Of a DNA stretch of 64,000 bases, positions 44,575-52,977 are shown in pieces. Location: NCBI GenBank assembly GCA_902515095.1, contig CABXTC010000002.1:1-64000 (forward strand). The letters run 5' to 3'. Each line of letters begins with the position of its first letter. The stretch's first letter is position 1. Both the position numbers and the translations under genes were made by a program. The notes below the pieces were generated by a model. It did no database searches. It saw only the letters and a program-made list of their open reading frames with translations, and was not told where the DNA came from. The DNA is from an uncultured Pelagibacteraceae bacterium. Its GTDB lineage: Bacteria; Pseudomonadota; Alphaproteobacteria; Pelagibacterales; Pelagibacteraceae.

Positions 44575-45274
44575 CTAAAAAAGAGCTTCTTACTCTTGGG
44601 TCATTTAGTAATTCTTTACCAGTACCAGAGTATCGATTCTCACCTGTTACTAAAACATAGCCTCTATCAGAAATATTTAATGCCTGTTTCGCATTTTGCT
44701 CAACCATTAAAATTGCTACATTAGTTCTTTTTACTTTTATAATATGATCAAATAATTCATCCATCACTATAGGTGAAACACCAGCGGTTGGTTCATCTAA
44801 CATTAGTACAGAAGGCTTGATCATAAGCGCTCTACCTAATGCAACTTGTTGTCTTTGTCCTCCTGATAATTCACCAACCAATTGATTTCTTTTTTCTTTA
44901 AGAATTGGAAATAAGTCAAAAATCTCATCAATAATTTTTTTAAATTCATTGTTAATAAGGAAAGCACCCATCTCTAAATTTTCCTCAACTGTCATGCCTG
45001 CAAAAACATTTTTTGTTTGGGGCACAAATGAAATTCCTTCCTTCACTCTGTCTTGAGGAGAAAGTTTTGAAATATTCTTTCCATTAATTATTACTGTGCC
45101 AGATTTTAGATTTAACAAACCTAACATTGCTTTCATTGCTGTAGATTTTCCAGCTCCATTAGGTCCAAGGATAGATACTATTTCTCCTCTTTCAACATTC
45201 ACAGAACATGAATTAATTATATCTGGTCCATTACCATACCCACCAGTCATGTTATTACCCTCAAAAAATGCCAT
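44567..45274 (-). CDS. livF: Branched-chain amino acid-type ABC transporter ATPase LivF
   Basis: The 235-residue ATPase has Walker A GPNGAGKST, signature LSGGQRQQVALGRA, Walker B LMLDEPTAG with SPIVMDELF, and the H-loop region replaced by MVEQNAKQAL, which is typical of LivF. Length is normal. It starts 1 base after livG and overlaps livH by 8 bases. Confidence 0.94.
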   Translation of the reverse strand: MAFFEGNNMTGGYGNGPDIINSCSVNVERGEIVSILGPNGAGKSTAMKAMLGLLNLKSGTVIINGKNISKLSPQDRVKEGISFVPQTKNVFAGMTVEENLEMGAFLINNEFKKIIDEIFDLFPILKEKRNQLVGELSGGQRQQVALGRALMIKPSVLMLDEPTAGVSPIVMDELFDHIIKVKRTNVAILMVEQNAKQALNISDRGYVLVTGENRYSGTGKELLNDPRVRSSFLGG

Positions 45275-45275
45275 T

Positions 45276-46061
45276 TTAATTATCCTTTAATTTTGAACCC
45301 CTACCTAAATAACTTTCTATAACTTTTTCGTCTTTTTTTGCATCTTCAACTGAACCTTCGAAAAGAACTGAACCTTCTGCCATTACAATTACTGGATCAC
45401 ATAATCTTCCTATAAAATCCATATCGTGTTCAATCATACAAAAAGTGTAACCTTTTTCTCTATTGAGCTTCTCAATAGCTGTTCCAAGATCCTTTAGTAA
45501 AGTTCTATTAACACCAGCACCTACCTCGTCTAACAAAACTAATTTTGCATCAACCATCATTGTTCGACCTAGTTCTAATAATTTTTTTTGCCCTCCAGAT
45601 AAATTTCCAGCCAATTCGTTTTTCAAATGACCAAGATTAAGAAAATCAACAACCTCCATAGCTTTTTCTTTAATTTGAATTTCTTCTTTTGCAACTAATG
45701 AAGGTTTTAAGAAAGCATTCATTAATTTTTCTCCAGATTGATTTCCTGGAACCATCATTAAGTTCTCTAAAACAGATAAATTTGTAAATTCATGGGCTAT
45801 TTGAAAAGTTCTCAGTAATCCCTTCGAGAATAACTCATAGGATGGGACATCAGTAATATTTTCATTATTAAACATAACACTGCCAGCAGAAGATTTTAAA
45901 TTCCCAGCGATAAGATTAAATAAAGTAGTTTTGCCAGAACCATTTGGTCCTATTATACCTGTTATAGTGCCTTTTTTAATTTTCAACGAGCAATCAGAAA
46001 CTGCAGCTAAACCACCAAAATATTTTGATAAGTTTTTTATTTCTAAGATATTTTCTTGCAT
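45276..46061 (-). CDS. livG: Branched-chain amino acid-type ABC transporter ATPase LivG
   Basis: The 261-residue ATPase has Walker A GPNGSGKTT, LRTFQIAHEFTNLSVLENLM (LivG mark), signature LSGGQKKLLELGR, Walker B LVLLDEVGAGVN and the histidine in MIEHDMDFI. The Walker B region reads DEVGAG where most LivG have DEPxAG, a mild change. It is the first ATPase of the unit and follows proC by 12 bases. Confidence 0.93.
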   Translation of the reverse strand: MQENILEIKNLSKYFGGLAAVSDCSLKIKKGTITGIIGPNGSGKTTLFNLIAGNLKSSAGSVMFNNENITDVPSYELFSKGLLRTFQIAHEFTNLSVLENLMMVPGNQSGEKLMNAFLKPSLVAKEEIQIKEKAMEVVDFLNLGHLKNELAGNLSGGQKKLLELGRTMMVDAKLVLLDEVGAGVNRTLLKDLGTAIEKLNREKGYTFCMIEHDMDFIGRLCDPVIVMAEGSVLFEGSVEDAKKDEKVIESYLGRGSKLKDN

Positions 46062-46073
46062 TACTCTATTAGA

Positions 46074-46832
46074 TTACAATCTCTTATGAATATTTTTAAG
46101 TGATTTTTCTAATAATTTATAATATCCAGATTTTTTAAGCTCATTCACACCTTGCCAATTAAGACCTCCTGGTGTTTGCTCATCTACTAAATGTTTTAAA
46201 GGTTTAGATGCATTAGCCGATGCTAACTGAGCTAAAGCTGAATATAAATAAGTGACATATTTTTGAGCATCTAATTTATTTACTTTTTTTCTTATAAGCC
46301 ATTTTGAAAGTACATTTAACAATTCGTAAAATGAAGCCATCGTTCCTGAAATCACCCAAAAATTTTTTGATAGTTTTTCATTTCTAATTTCAATAGTTGT
46401 GCCTATTTTATTAAATAGATTTTTTACTTTTTTATTTTTAGGAAATATAGCAATAGGTCCTTTTCCCAAACTTATAGGAGGCATTGGAATTGCTTTAACT
46501 AAATCTAATTTTATTTTAATCAATTTCTTTAATTTTGAATAACTCAATGTAGACATAAAACTTACCACAATTTGATTCTTTTTAAATTTAAGGTCAGGTA
46601 AAATTTTTTCACCTACGCTTGGTAAAGTACCAAGGAACACCCAATTTGAATTATCAATTACTGCTTGATTATTTTTTGCTATGATAATTTTTTTATATTT
46701 TCTTTTTAAATATTTTGCTTTTTTTTTATTTCTTGGAGAAATTATAATTTTTTTATATTTAATTTTTGAATTACTTATTCCAGCTATAACATCTGAAACG
46801 ATATTGCCTGTTCCTATAAATCCTAAGATCAT
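46074..46832 (-). CDS. proC: Pyrroline-5-carboxylate reductase family protein
   Basis: The 252-residue protein starts MILGFIGTGNIVSDVIAGI, an NAD(P)-binding loop, then ISPRNKKKAKYL, KAIPMPPISLGKGPIAI (like the VRxMPNTPxxxGxG region) and TPGGLNWQGV (like TPGGTT). ProC makes proline from pyrroline-5-carboxylate. The sequence is divergent, so it could act on another imine. It is followed by livG after 12 bases, which suggests cotranscription with the transporter. The start lies 90 bases from the outer-membrane gene's end. Confidence 0.72.
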   Translation of the reverse strand: MILGFIGTGNIVSDVIAGISNSKIKYKKIIISPRNKKKAKYLKRKYKKIIIAKNNQAVIDNSNWVFLGTLPSVGEKILPDLKFKKNQIVVSFMSTLSYSKLKKLIKIKLDLVKAIPMPPISLGKGPIAIFPKNKKVKNLFNKIGTTIEIRNEKLSKNFWVISGTMASFYELLNVLSKWLIRKKVNKLDAQKYVTYLYSALAQLASANASKPLKHLVDEQTPGGLNWQGVNELKKSGYYKLLEKSLKNIHKRL

Positions 46833-46871
46833 AGTTTAAATTACCTTAATGGAAGGTTTGTTTGAACAAAA

Positions 46872-46901
46872 AAAAAGGCTGGTGATCAAACCAGCCTTTT
46901 T
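46872..46901 (-). terminator. Terminator of the outer-membrane protein gene
   Basis: AAAAAGGCTGGT (46872-46883) and ACCAGCCTTTTT (46890-46901) form a perfect 12-bp hairpin with a 6-base loop. Its flanking A- and T-runs let it work on both strands. On the minus strand it follows the outer-membrane protein stop by about 20 bases and ends in a long T-run. It insulates proC from that gene. Confidence 0.92.
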
Positions 46902-46921
46902 TAATTTTAATTTAGCTAAAA

Positions 46922-47611
46922 TTAGAATGATTTTCCAATTTTAAAAGAAGCAATTGCACCGTACATTTCTGTAACTTCAACTTTTTTGCTGGAGTCAACT
47001 GTACTTTCTGCATTTACATCATCGTATTCTGCAACTGAAGCTTCAATTCTAGCAAACACTCCGTTATCAGCTTTGTATTGGTAACCCAATCCAACTGTAT
47101 AACCAGTAGTATCTACATCATTATATGCAGATCCAGTTCCTAATGATTCTTGCGTTGCCACATCTACCATCACGTAACCTAACTTTAGATATGTACCAAA
47201 TGGCATGTTAAGATTAGCATATATAGTAGTATGATCTTTAAAAGTTGCTTTAACTGTGTTGTTTAATCCACTTCCGTTTTCACCACTTCCACTTTGTTGA
47301 ACGTTTAAGTTCTCTGGAGTAGTTACATCTTCTGCAAACATCTCAACACCTAATGACACTACATCATTTAATGCATACTCAATAAATGCACTATTAACGT
47401 CTTCTTTAAAAGCACCATCTTCTTCAGTAATATCTTCTTGAGTTGTGGATGCACCACTTCCTGTCATGGTCTCTTTACCAGAACCCATAAACGCTGAAGT
47501 ATTCAATGAAACACCAACTGAAATACCTTCAATTGCTGAAGCAGATTGAACTCCGATGAATGACACAAAAGATATCGCTAAAATAGCTATTTGTTTTCTT
47601 AAGTTTTTCAT
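46922..47611 (-). CDS. Outer-membrane beta-barrel protein
   Basis: From the ATG after a good GAAGGAAA site the protein has 229 residues. The signal peptide runs to about residue 26 (GVQSASA|IEG). The rest alternates hydrophobic and polar residues, as in beta strands, with acidic loops (TQEDITEEDGAFKED) and the closing strand AIASFKIGKSF, whose terminal Phe is the usual barrel-assembly signal. It looks like a small porin or OmpW/OprF-type barrel of about 8 strands. Specific function unknown. An upstream ATG at 47668 is rejected because it adds a non-signal tail. Confidence 0.78.
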   Translation of the reverse strand: MKNLRKQIAILAISFVSFIGVQSASAIEGISVGVSLNTSAFMGSGKETMTGSGASTTQEDITEEDGAFKEDVNSAFIEYALNDVVSLGVEMFAEDVTTPENLNVQQSGSGENGSGLNNTVKATFKDHTTIYANLNMPFGTYLKLGYVMVDVATQESLGTGSAYNDVDTTGYTVGLGYQYKADNGVFARIEASVAEYDDVNAESTVDSSKKVEVTEMYGAIASFKIGKSF

Positions 47612-47842
47612 AAGTTTTCCTTCGTAACTTAAATTAATATATATTAATGAAGACTCTAATATCATCATTTGATTAGATTTTGAAATTTAAATCCTTTCTA
47701 TTTAGATTTTTACAGGATTGTTGCAAAATTATCACAAAAAAACTATTGAATATAATGGCTTTTTGAACCTAAATTATATCTTAGGTTGAATTATTAGATT
47801 TTAAGAAATTTTGATCAAAAAAATTAATATGAGCATATTTTA
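47612..47842. other. Intergenic region between barrel gene and msrB
   Basis: These 231 bases contain the barrel gene's leader. On the minus strand TTGCAA (47715-47710) followed 16 bases on by TAAATA is a possible promoter. A 7-bp hairpin AACCTAA/TTAGGTT (47766-47787) lies after msrB and has no T-run. I see no further gene or RNA. Confidence 0.4.
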
Positions 47843-48214
47843 CTAAATTTTGCTTTTAAAGACTAGGCAAACACCGTTATTACAGAATCTTTTGCTGGTG
47901 GGCTCTGGTCCATCATCAAATATATGACCATGATGAGCATCACAATTTTTACAATGATACTCTGTACGTGGATAACCAAGTAAATGATCTGTTTTAGTTT
48001 CAAAAACGCCAGGCAATGATTGAAAAAAAGATGGCCAGCCAGATCCACTTTCGTACTTAGTTTCGGATGAAAATAATTTTGCGTCACAATTGGCACAATG
48101 ATAAGTTCCATCACGTTTTTCATTATTTAATTCACTTGAACCTGGAGCTTCAGTTCCATCCTCAAACATAATTAGTTTTTGTTCGACAGTTAAATCTTTA
48201 TTTTTTTTATTCAT
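47843..48214 (-). CDS. msrB: Peptide methionine (R)-S-oxide reductase
   Basis: MsrB reduces the R form of methionine sulfoxide. The 123-residue protein has zinc-binding CANC (40-43) and CKNC (88-91), SGSGWPSF (57-64), and the catalytic Cys111 in KRFCNNG. The ending CNNGVCLVFKSK differs from the usual CxNSxxLxF, and the extra Cys116 is unusual and might act in resolving. Unlike msrA here it has no signal peptide, so it is cytoplasmic. It is the last gene of the dadA-to-msrB unit. Confidence 0.93.
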   Translation of the reverse strand: MNKKNKDLTVEQKLIMFEDGTEAPGSSELNNEKRDGTYHCANCDAKLFSSETKYESGSGWPSFFQSLPGVFETKTDHLLGYPRTEYHCKNCDAHHGHIFDDGPEPTSKRFCNNGVCLVFKSKI

Positions 48215-48218
48215 TTTC

Positions 48219-49112
48219 TTAAATCAGTTTAGCACAAGATTGATGCAAAAAAGAGTGTAATTCGACAAGTTTTTTAAAATCTCTATTATAACCGCCACCC
48301 AAAACCCCACATAAAGGAATCCCTTTTGAAAAAAAATTTTGTGTTACAATTTCATCTCTGATCCTAACTCCTTCATCAGAAATTTTGAGTTTTCCTAAAC
48401 GGTCATTAAAGTGAATATCTACTCCAGCTATATAAAAAACAAAATCAAAATTTTCTTCATTTAATTGAGCTAAATAATATTTTAAAACTTTTAAATAATC
48501 ATGATCTTGCATATTGTCATTAAGTTCCACATCAAGATCACTTGTTGATTTTTTTAATGGATAATTTGTTTTTGAATGCATACTGAAAGTAAAAACATTT
48601 TTATTTGTCTTAAAGATATCAGAATTTCCGTTTCCTTGATGGACATCAAGATCTAATATTAAAATTCTTCCAGCCAAACCTCTTTCGAGTAAATATTGTG
48701 CTGCTACAGCTACATCATTAAAAACACAATAACCAGCTCCACTATCAAAATTTGCATGATGACTTCCGCCAGCAGTATTACAAGCAATACCATAATTAAT
48801 TGCAAGTTTAGAAGCTAGCACAGTACCTCCAGTTGCGATTAAAGATCTTTGAACAACGCTATCAATTAATGGAAAACCAATTTTTTTAATTGCATTTTTA
48901 TCTAAAGTTTTATTTTTAATTTGTCTAATATAAACTTCGGAATGAGCTCTTTTTAATGTTTCATCAGAACAGGGATAGGGTGTATGAAATTTATTTACTA
49001 CTTTTTCTTTTAATAAATAATCTGCTAATTCTCCAAATTTATTTATTGGGAACCTATGATCATCATTAATTTTTGCAAAATAATCTTTATGGTTAACAAT
49101 TGGAAGTTCCAT
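48219..49112 (-). CDS. Histone-deacetylase-family amidohydrolase
   Basis: The 297-residue protein has the HDAC fold motifs: the paired histidines of GGSHHAN (118-119), the zinc ligands of LDLDVHQGNGN (Asp156, His158), and the later AGVDIHFNDRLG. Bacterial members remove acetyl groups from small amines, such as acetylpolyamines, or from proteins. The substrate is unknown. It resembles the class IV-like short bacterial group rather than AcuC. It lies between fkbM (2 bases) and msrB (4 bases). Confidence 0.85.
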   Translation of the reverse strand: MELPIVNHKDYFAKINDDHRFPINKFGELADYLLKEKVVNKFHTPYPCSDETLKRAHSEVYIRQIKNKTLDKNAIKKIGFPLIDSVVQRSLIATGGTVLASKLAINYGIACNTAGGSHHANFDSGAGYCVFNDVAVAAQYLLERGLAGRILILDLDVHQGNGNSDIFKTNKNVFTFSMHSKTNYPLKKSTSDLDVELNDNMQDHDYLKVLKYYLAQLNEENFDFVFYIAGVDIHFNDRLGKLKISDEGVRIRDEIVTQNFFSKGIPLCGVLGGGYNRDFKKLVELHSFLHQSCAKLI

Positions 49113-49114
49113 AA

Positions 49115-49849
49115 TTAATCAAAAGATACATTTTTAAAGATTGAATTTACACCTATCTTTTTTAAATATTTAAAATTATTTCTTTTTAATATTTGATGTA
49201 TCTTTTTACTTTTATTTTTTGAAATTTTATTGTGATCCAAAATTTCTATACAAATTAAGTTTATTTTGAACTTTTTAAAGTTAATACTTTTAATAACCTC
49301 GTACTCTAATCCTTCGAGATCAATATTTAAAAAATCTACTTTATTAAATCTATATTTCTTTAAAATATTGTTAATATTCTCTGTCTTTATTTTTTTTTCT
49401 TTAAAGTCTTTATTTTGAAATAAAAAATTCTTTTTCAAGAATTTTAAATGATTTAAATCTAAAGTATTTAGTGGAGATAAATCATCAACGAAGTACATTT
49501 TTTTTGAAGTTCTTTTGTCGCTAATAGCACAATTAATATTGATATCTTTAGATCTAAAAAAATTGAATAATTCAATTGTAATTGGATTTAGATCAACATT
49601 TATTCCCCTCCAGTTTTTCTTATAAAATCGAAATGTGTTATTGTCTCTTGTTGGATGAAAACATCCCAAATCAACAAATTTTCCTCTATAATTATTTTTA
49701 AAAAAACTATGTAAATATATATCCTCATTAAATTGAGAACCGCCCTTAAGGTATTTGAAATTCCTCAAATATATATTGTAAAAAAGGTAAATTTTTCTTA
49801 AGAAATTATTTCTAGAATTTAGCAGAAATTTTAAACTTCTAGGCCTCAT
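49115..49849 (-). CDS. FkbM-family methyltransferase
   Basis: The 244-residue protein has the FkbM pattern: FVDLGCFHPTRDNNTFRFY (SAM-binding strand and loop), NLNPITIELF-like VDLNPITIELFNFF, and VDFLNIDLEGLEYEVIKS near residue 190. FkbM proteins methylate hydroxyl or carboxyl groups of glycans and natural products. The gene is richer in Lys, Asn and Phe than its neighbours, which may reflect drift or transfer. The first 35 residues are basic. It overlaps the dehydrogenase gene by 4 bases. Confidence 0.8.
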   Translation of the reverse strand: MRPRSLKFLLNSRNNFLRKIYLFYNIYLRNFKYLKGGSQFNEDIYLHSFFKNNYRGKFVDLGCFHPTRDNNTFRFYKKNWRGINVDLNPITIELFNFFRSKDININCAISDKRTSKKMYFVDDLSPLNTLDLNHLKFLKKNFLFQNKDFKEKKIKTENINNILKKYRFNKVDFLNIDLEGLEYEVIKSINFKKFKINLICIEILDHNKISKNKSKKIHQILKRNNFKYLKKIGVNSIFKNVSFD

Positions 49850-50796
49850 TTAAGAAGCCTGATAGGTTTGTTATTTACACACGACTCAAGAGCTTCAATC
49901 ATTTGATTGTAGTAAATATTATAATTTTCTGCAGTTACATAACCAATATGTGGGGTTAATAAAGCATTAGGTAAAAATCTCAATTTGTTATTTTCTGCAA
50001 GGGGTTCTTTTTCAAACACATCTATGCCAGCTCCTGCAATTTCATTAGTTGATAAAGCAACGATTAAATCATCCTCATTTACAATTGGACCTCTTGAAGT
50101 GTTAATTAAAAATGATGTTTTTTTCATTTTATCTAATTCTTTCAAAGTAATACAATTTTTATATCGTTCCCCCCCTTGTACATGAATAGTTAAAAAGTCT
50201 GAATTTTTAATAAGGTCTTCTTTGGAACATGGAAGTACATCTAGTTCTTTACAAATATCTAAATTTAAATTTTCACTCCATGCCATTACTTGCATACCAA
50301 AAGCCTTGCCAATTTTTGCAACTTGCGATCCTACTTTACCCAGTCCTATTAATCCTAAAACTTTTCCTTTCAACTCGACTCCAACAGTCGTTTGCCAGTA
50401 ACCTTGATACATATTATCAATTTCTTCTTTTAAATTTCTTGCAAGTCCAAGTATCAAAGCCCAGGTTAACTCAGGTGTTGGGTTTATATTACTTTCTGTT
50501 CCACAAACAATAATACCTTTTTTTTTTGCTGCATCTAAATCAATTGACTTATTTTTTAAGCCACTTGTAATTATAAATTTTAATTTACTTAAATTTTCTA
50601 TCAAATTTTTTGTAATTGGAGTTCTCTCTCTCATAATCAGTAAGGCCTCAATATCAGCCAATTTATCAAGTGCGTCTGCTTCATCCTCAAATGGTTCACT
50701 AAAAATTCTGATTTCATATTTTCCTGATAGTTTCTCAAGATCAACAAATTGTTGAGAAACATTTTGATAATCGTCTAAGATAGCTACTTTAAGCAT
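49846..50796 (-). CDS. D-2-hydroxyacid dehydrogenase
   Basis: The 316-residue protein has the NAD loop GLIGLGKVGSQVAK, NTSRGPIVNEDDL with the catalytic Arg, and the Glu and His of GIDVFEKEP and LTPHIGY. It belongs to the D-lactate/phosphoglycerate dehydrogenase superfamily and acts on a 2-hydroxy or 2-keto acid. It lacks the ACT domain of many SerA proteins. The substrate cannot be told. It overlaps the EamA gene by 8 bases and fkbM by 4. Confidence 0.85.
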   Translation of the reverse strand: MLKVAILDDYQNVSQQFVDLEKLSGKYEIRIFSEPFEDEADALDKLADIEALLIMRERTPITKNLIENLSKLKFIITSGLKNKSIDLDAAKKKGIIVCGTESNINPTPELTWALILGLARNLKEEIDNMYQGYWQTTVGVELKGKVLGLIGLGKVGSQVAKIGKAFGMQVMAWSENLNLDICKELDVLPCSKEDLIKNSDFLTIHVQGGERYKNCITLKELDKMKKTSFLINTSRGPIVNEDDLIVALSTNEIAGAGIDVFEKEPLAENNKLRFLPNALLTPHIGYVTAENYNIYYNQMIEALESCVNNKPIRLLK

Positions 50797-51682
50797 TTTT
50801 AATTTCCTTATTTGATAAAAATAAACCTATTATAATTAAAATTGCTCCAATCAAGTGAAAAAAATTAAATTTTTCATCATAAAAAAGTATTGCCATTATT
50901 GTGCTAAACAATGGAATCAAAGATAAGAAAATTCCTGCTCTATTCGCTCCGATAATGGAAACAGCACCTGCCCAACAATAGTAAGATCCTATACTTGGAA
51001 AAAGAGCTAAAAATATTAAAGTATAGACTAAATTACTATCAAACTTAATTAATTGTCCATTAGAGTACTCATATAAAAATTGTGGAAGAACACTTATTAA
51101 CCCAAATGTACAAATAACATGGACTAAAGTTAATAACGGTAGAGTAAATTTTTTTTTCTTTAGGAGGGTTGAGTAAACTCCCCAAGTAATGACACCTCCT
51201 ATCATTATCAAATCTCCTTTGTTAAAATTTAGTGAAAGTAAAATATCTAGTTTGAGCCTAGTAATAATCGCCAAAATACCACACACCGAAATAATAAGAC
51301 CTAAAATTTGAAATTTATTAGTTTTTTCAACTTTAAATAAAAAACAAAGTAAAATTATTATAGCTGGGATGGCAGTATTAAAAAGAGATGCATTAATTAC
51401 CTGAGTATAAATTAATGACAAGTAAGTAAACGAGTTAAATAAACCAACACTTGTAAATCCCAAAAAAAATAATAGAGGTAAATTATTTAAAATTGTATCT
51501 TTATATTTTATAACCTCTTTGTAAGTAAAAGGTAATAATATAATCCAAACAAGTGACCAGCGATAAAATACTAAAGATAAAGGCGGTATCTCAACCAAAA
51601 AGGCATACTTTCCAACCATAAAATTACCTGCCCAAAATAAAGTTGCACATACCAGCATTATGTATGCTCTGGTATTTTGCAT
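50789..51682 (-). CDS. EamA/DMT-family transporter
   Basis: A 297-residue protein with two EamA repeats and about ten membrane helices. It starts YIMLVCATLFWAGNFMVGKY with the FWxxxF helix-1 motif, and has ASLFNTAIPAIIILLCFLF and LSLIPLFSTIMAILFYDEK at the repeat ends. It lies 4 bases after dadA and overlaps the dehydrogenase gene, so it may carry a D-amino acid or keto acid. That is inferred from context. Confidence 0.82.
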   Translation of the reverse strand: MQNTRAYIMLVCATLFWAGNFMVGKYAFLVEIPPLSLVFYRWSLVWIILLPFTYKEVIKYKDTILNNLPLLFFLGFTSVGLFNSFTYLSLIYTQVINASLFNTAIPAIIILLCFLFKVEKTNKFQILGLIISVCGILAIITRLKLDILLSLNFNKGDLIMIGGVITWGVYSTLLKKKKFTLPLLTLVHVICTFGLISVLPQFLYEYSNGQLIKFDSNLVYTLIFLALFPSIGSYYCWAGAVSIIGANRAGIFLSLIPLFSTIMAILFYDEKFNFFHLIGAILIIIGLFLSNKEIKNA

Positions 51683-51686
51683 CTTA

Positions 51687-52928
51687 CTAATTAAATCTTG
51701 TTGAGCTATAAGGGTCTAGATTAAGATTTGTATTTTCTTTAGCTATCATTCCAGATACAATTTTTCCAGATATTGGTCCCAATGTCCAACCTAAATGATG
51801 GTGCCCAAAACAATAAAATACATTTTTATGATTTTTTGAAGGACCCATTACTGGTAAAAAGTCCGGTAAAGTTGGTCTAAATCCTAACCATTCATCCTCA
51901 TGATCAGGCAATTCTCCAAGCAAATATTTCGCATTATTAATTAAATTTTTTACACGAGATTTTGAAAGAGGATTTTCTAAACCTCCAAATTCAACTGTTC
52001 CCACTACCCTCAATCCTTGTTCCATTGGAGTGATACCAAAACCTCTATTAGAAAAAATAATAGGTCTTTGTAAAAGATGATCACAATCTTTAAAATGAAC
52101 ATGATAACCTCTTTCAGTATCAAGAGGTATTTTTTCATTTAAATTATCAGTTAATTTTTTTGAAAAAGCTCCACATGCTATCACAACTCTATCAAATAAA
52201 AATTTTTCAGTTTCAGATTTTAGTATTGGTTGTTGATCCTTGAATTCAATATTTTTCACATCTAGTTTTTTAAATTCTCCACCTTTTTTAAGAAATAAAT
52301 CAAAAAGTTTTAAAAGAATCTTTTTTGGATTTCTTGCATGTCTAGCATAAGGATAATAGACTCCAGCATGGTAAATAGGTTTAATGTTTGGTTCTAGATC
52401 GTGAATTTCTTTTTTATTTAACAATTGTTGCTTTACCCCTAATTCGTTTCTAACATTAATTTCTAATTCCCTACTTTTTAAATCTTTATCATTCCAGATA
52501 TAAAGAATTCCTTTGTTTTCCACCAACCCATCAATATTAATTTCATCAAATAATTCATCATAAGCTGGTAAGGCTAAATCTAAAATTTGATGCATATTTT
52601 TTGCAGTATGCATCATCTTACTCTTTGATGTGTTTAGTATAAATTTCATAAACCAAGGAATCATCTTTGGTAAATAATTCCATTTAAGAGCAAGTGGACC
52701 TGTCGTGCTCAATAGCATGGCTGGTACATCCAACAAAACATCAGTTCTATTTAAAGATAATGAGGCATAAGGAGAAAAATGACCAGCGTTTCCATATGAT
52801 GCTGTTGGACTTCCAGGATTCTCTTTATCAAAAATAGTTACCTTAAATCCTTTTTTTTGTAAAAATAAAGCATTTGAAATTCCCTGAATTCCAGCTCCGA
52901 CTATGCCTACTTTAAGTTTACTGTCCAT
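51687..52928 (-). CDS. dadA: D-amino acid dehydrogenase-like flavoprotein
   Basis: The 413-residue protein has the FAD loop VGAGIQGISNALFL, DKENPGSPTASYGNAGHFSPYA (the DadA family mark around residues 35-55), GYHVHFKD, and the C-terminal YCFGHHHLGWTLGPISGKIV. DadA oxidises D-amino acids to keto acids and passes electrons to the membrane chain. Substrate range is unknown, and related proteins act on hydroxyproline. It is the first gene of a six-gene minus-strand unit. Confidence 0.84.
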   Translation of the reverse strand: MDSKLKVGIVGAGIQGISNALFLQKKGFKVTIFDKENPGSPTASYGNAGHFSPYASLSLNRTDVLLDVPAMLLSTTGPLALKWNYLPKMIPWFMKFILNTSKSKMMHTAKNMHQILDLALPAYDELFDEINIDGLVENKGILYIWNDKDLKSRELEINVRNELGVKQQLLNKKEIHDLEPNIKPIYHAGVYYPYARHARNPKKILLKLFDLFLKKGGEFKKLDVKNIEFKDQQPILKSETEKFLFDRVVIACGAFSKKLTDNLNEKIPLDTERGYHVHFKDCDHLLQRPIIFSNRGFGITPMEQGLRVVGTVEFGGLENPLSKSRVKNLINNAKYLLGELPDHEDEWLGFRPTLPDFLPVMGPSKNHKNVFYCFGHHHLGWTLGPISGKIVSGMIAKENTNLNLDPYSSTRFN

Positions 52929-52977
52929 TTATAGACTATACAACAAAATGTAAATTAGATTAGGCGACAAATTATAC

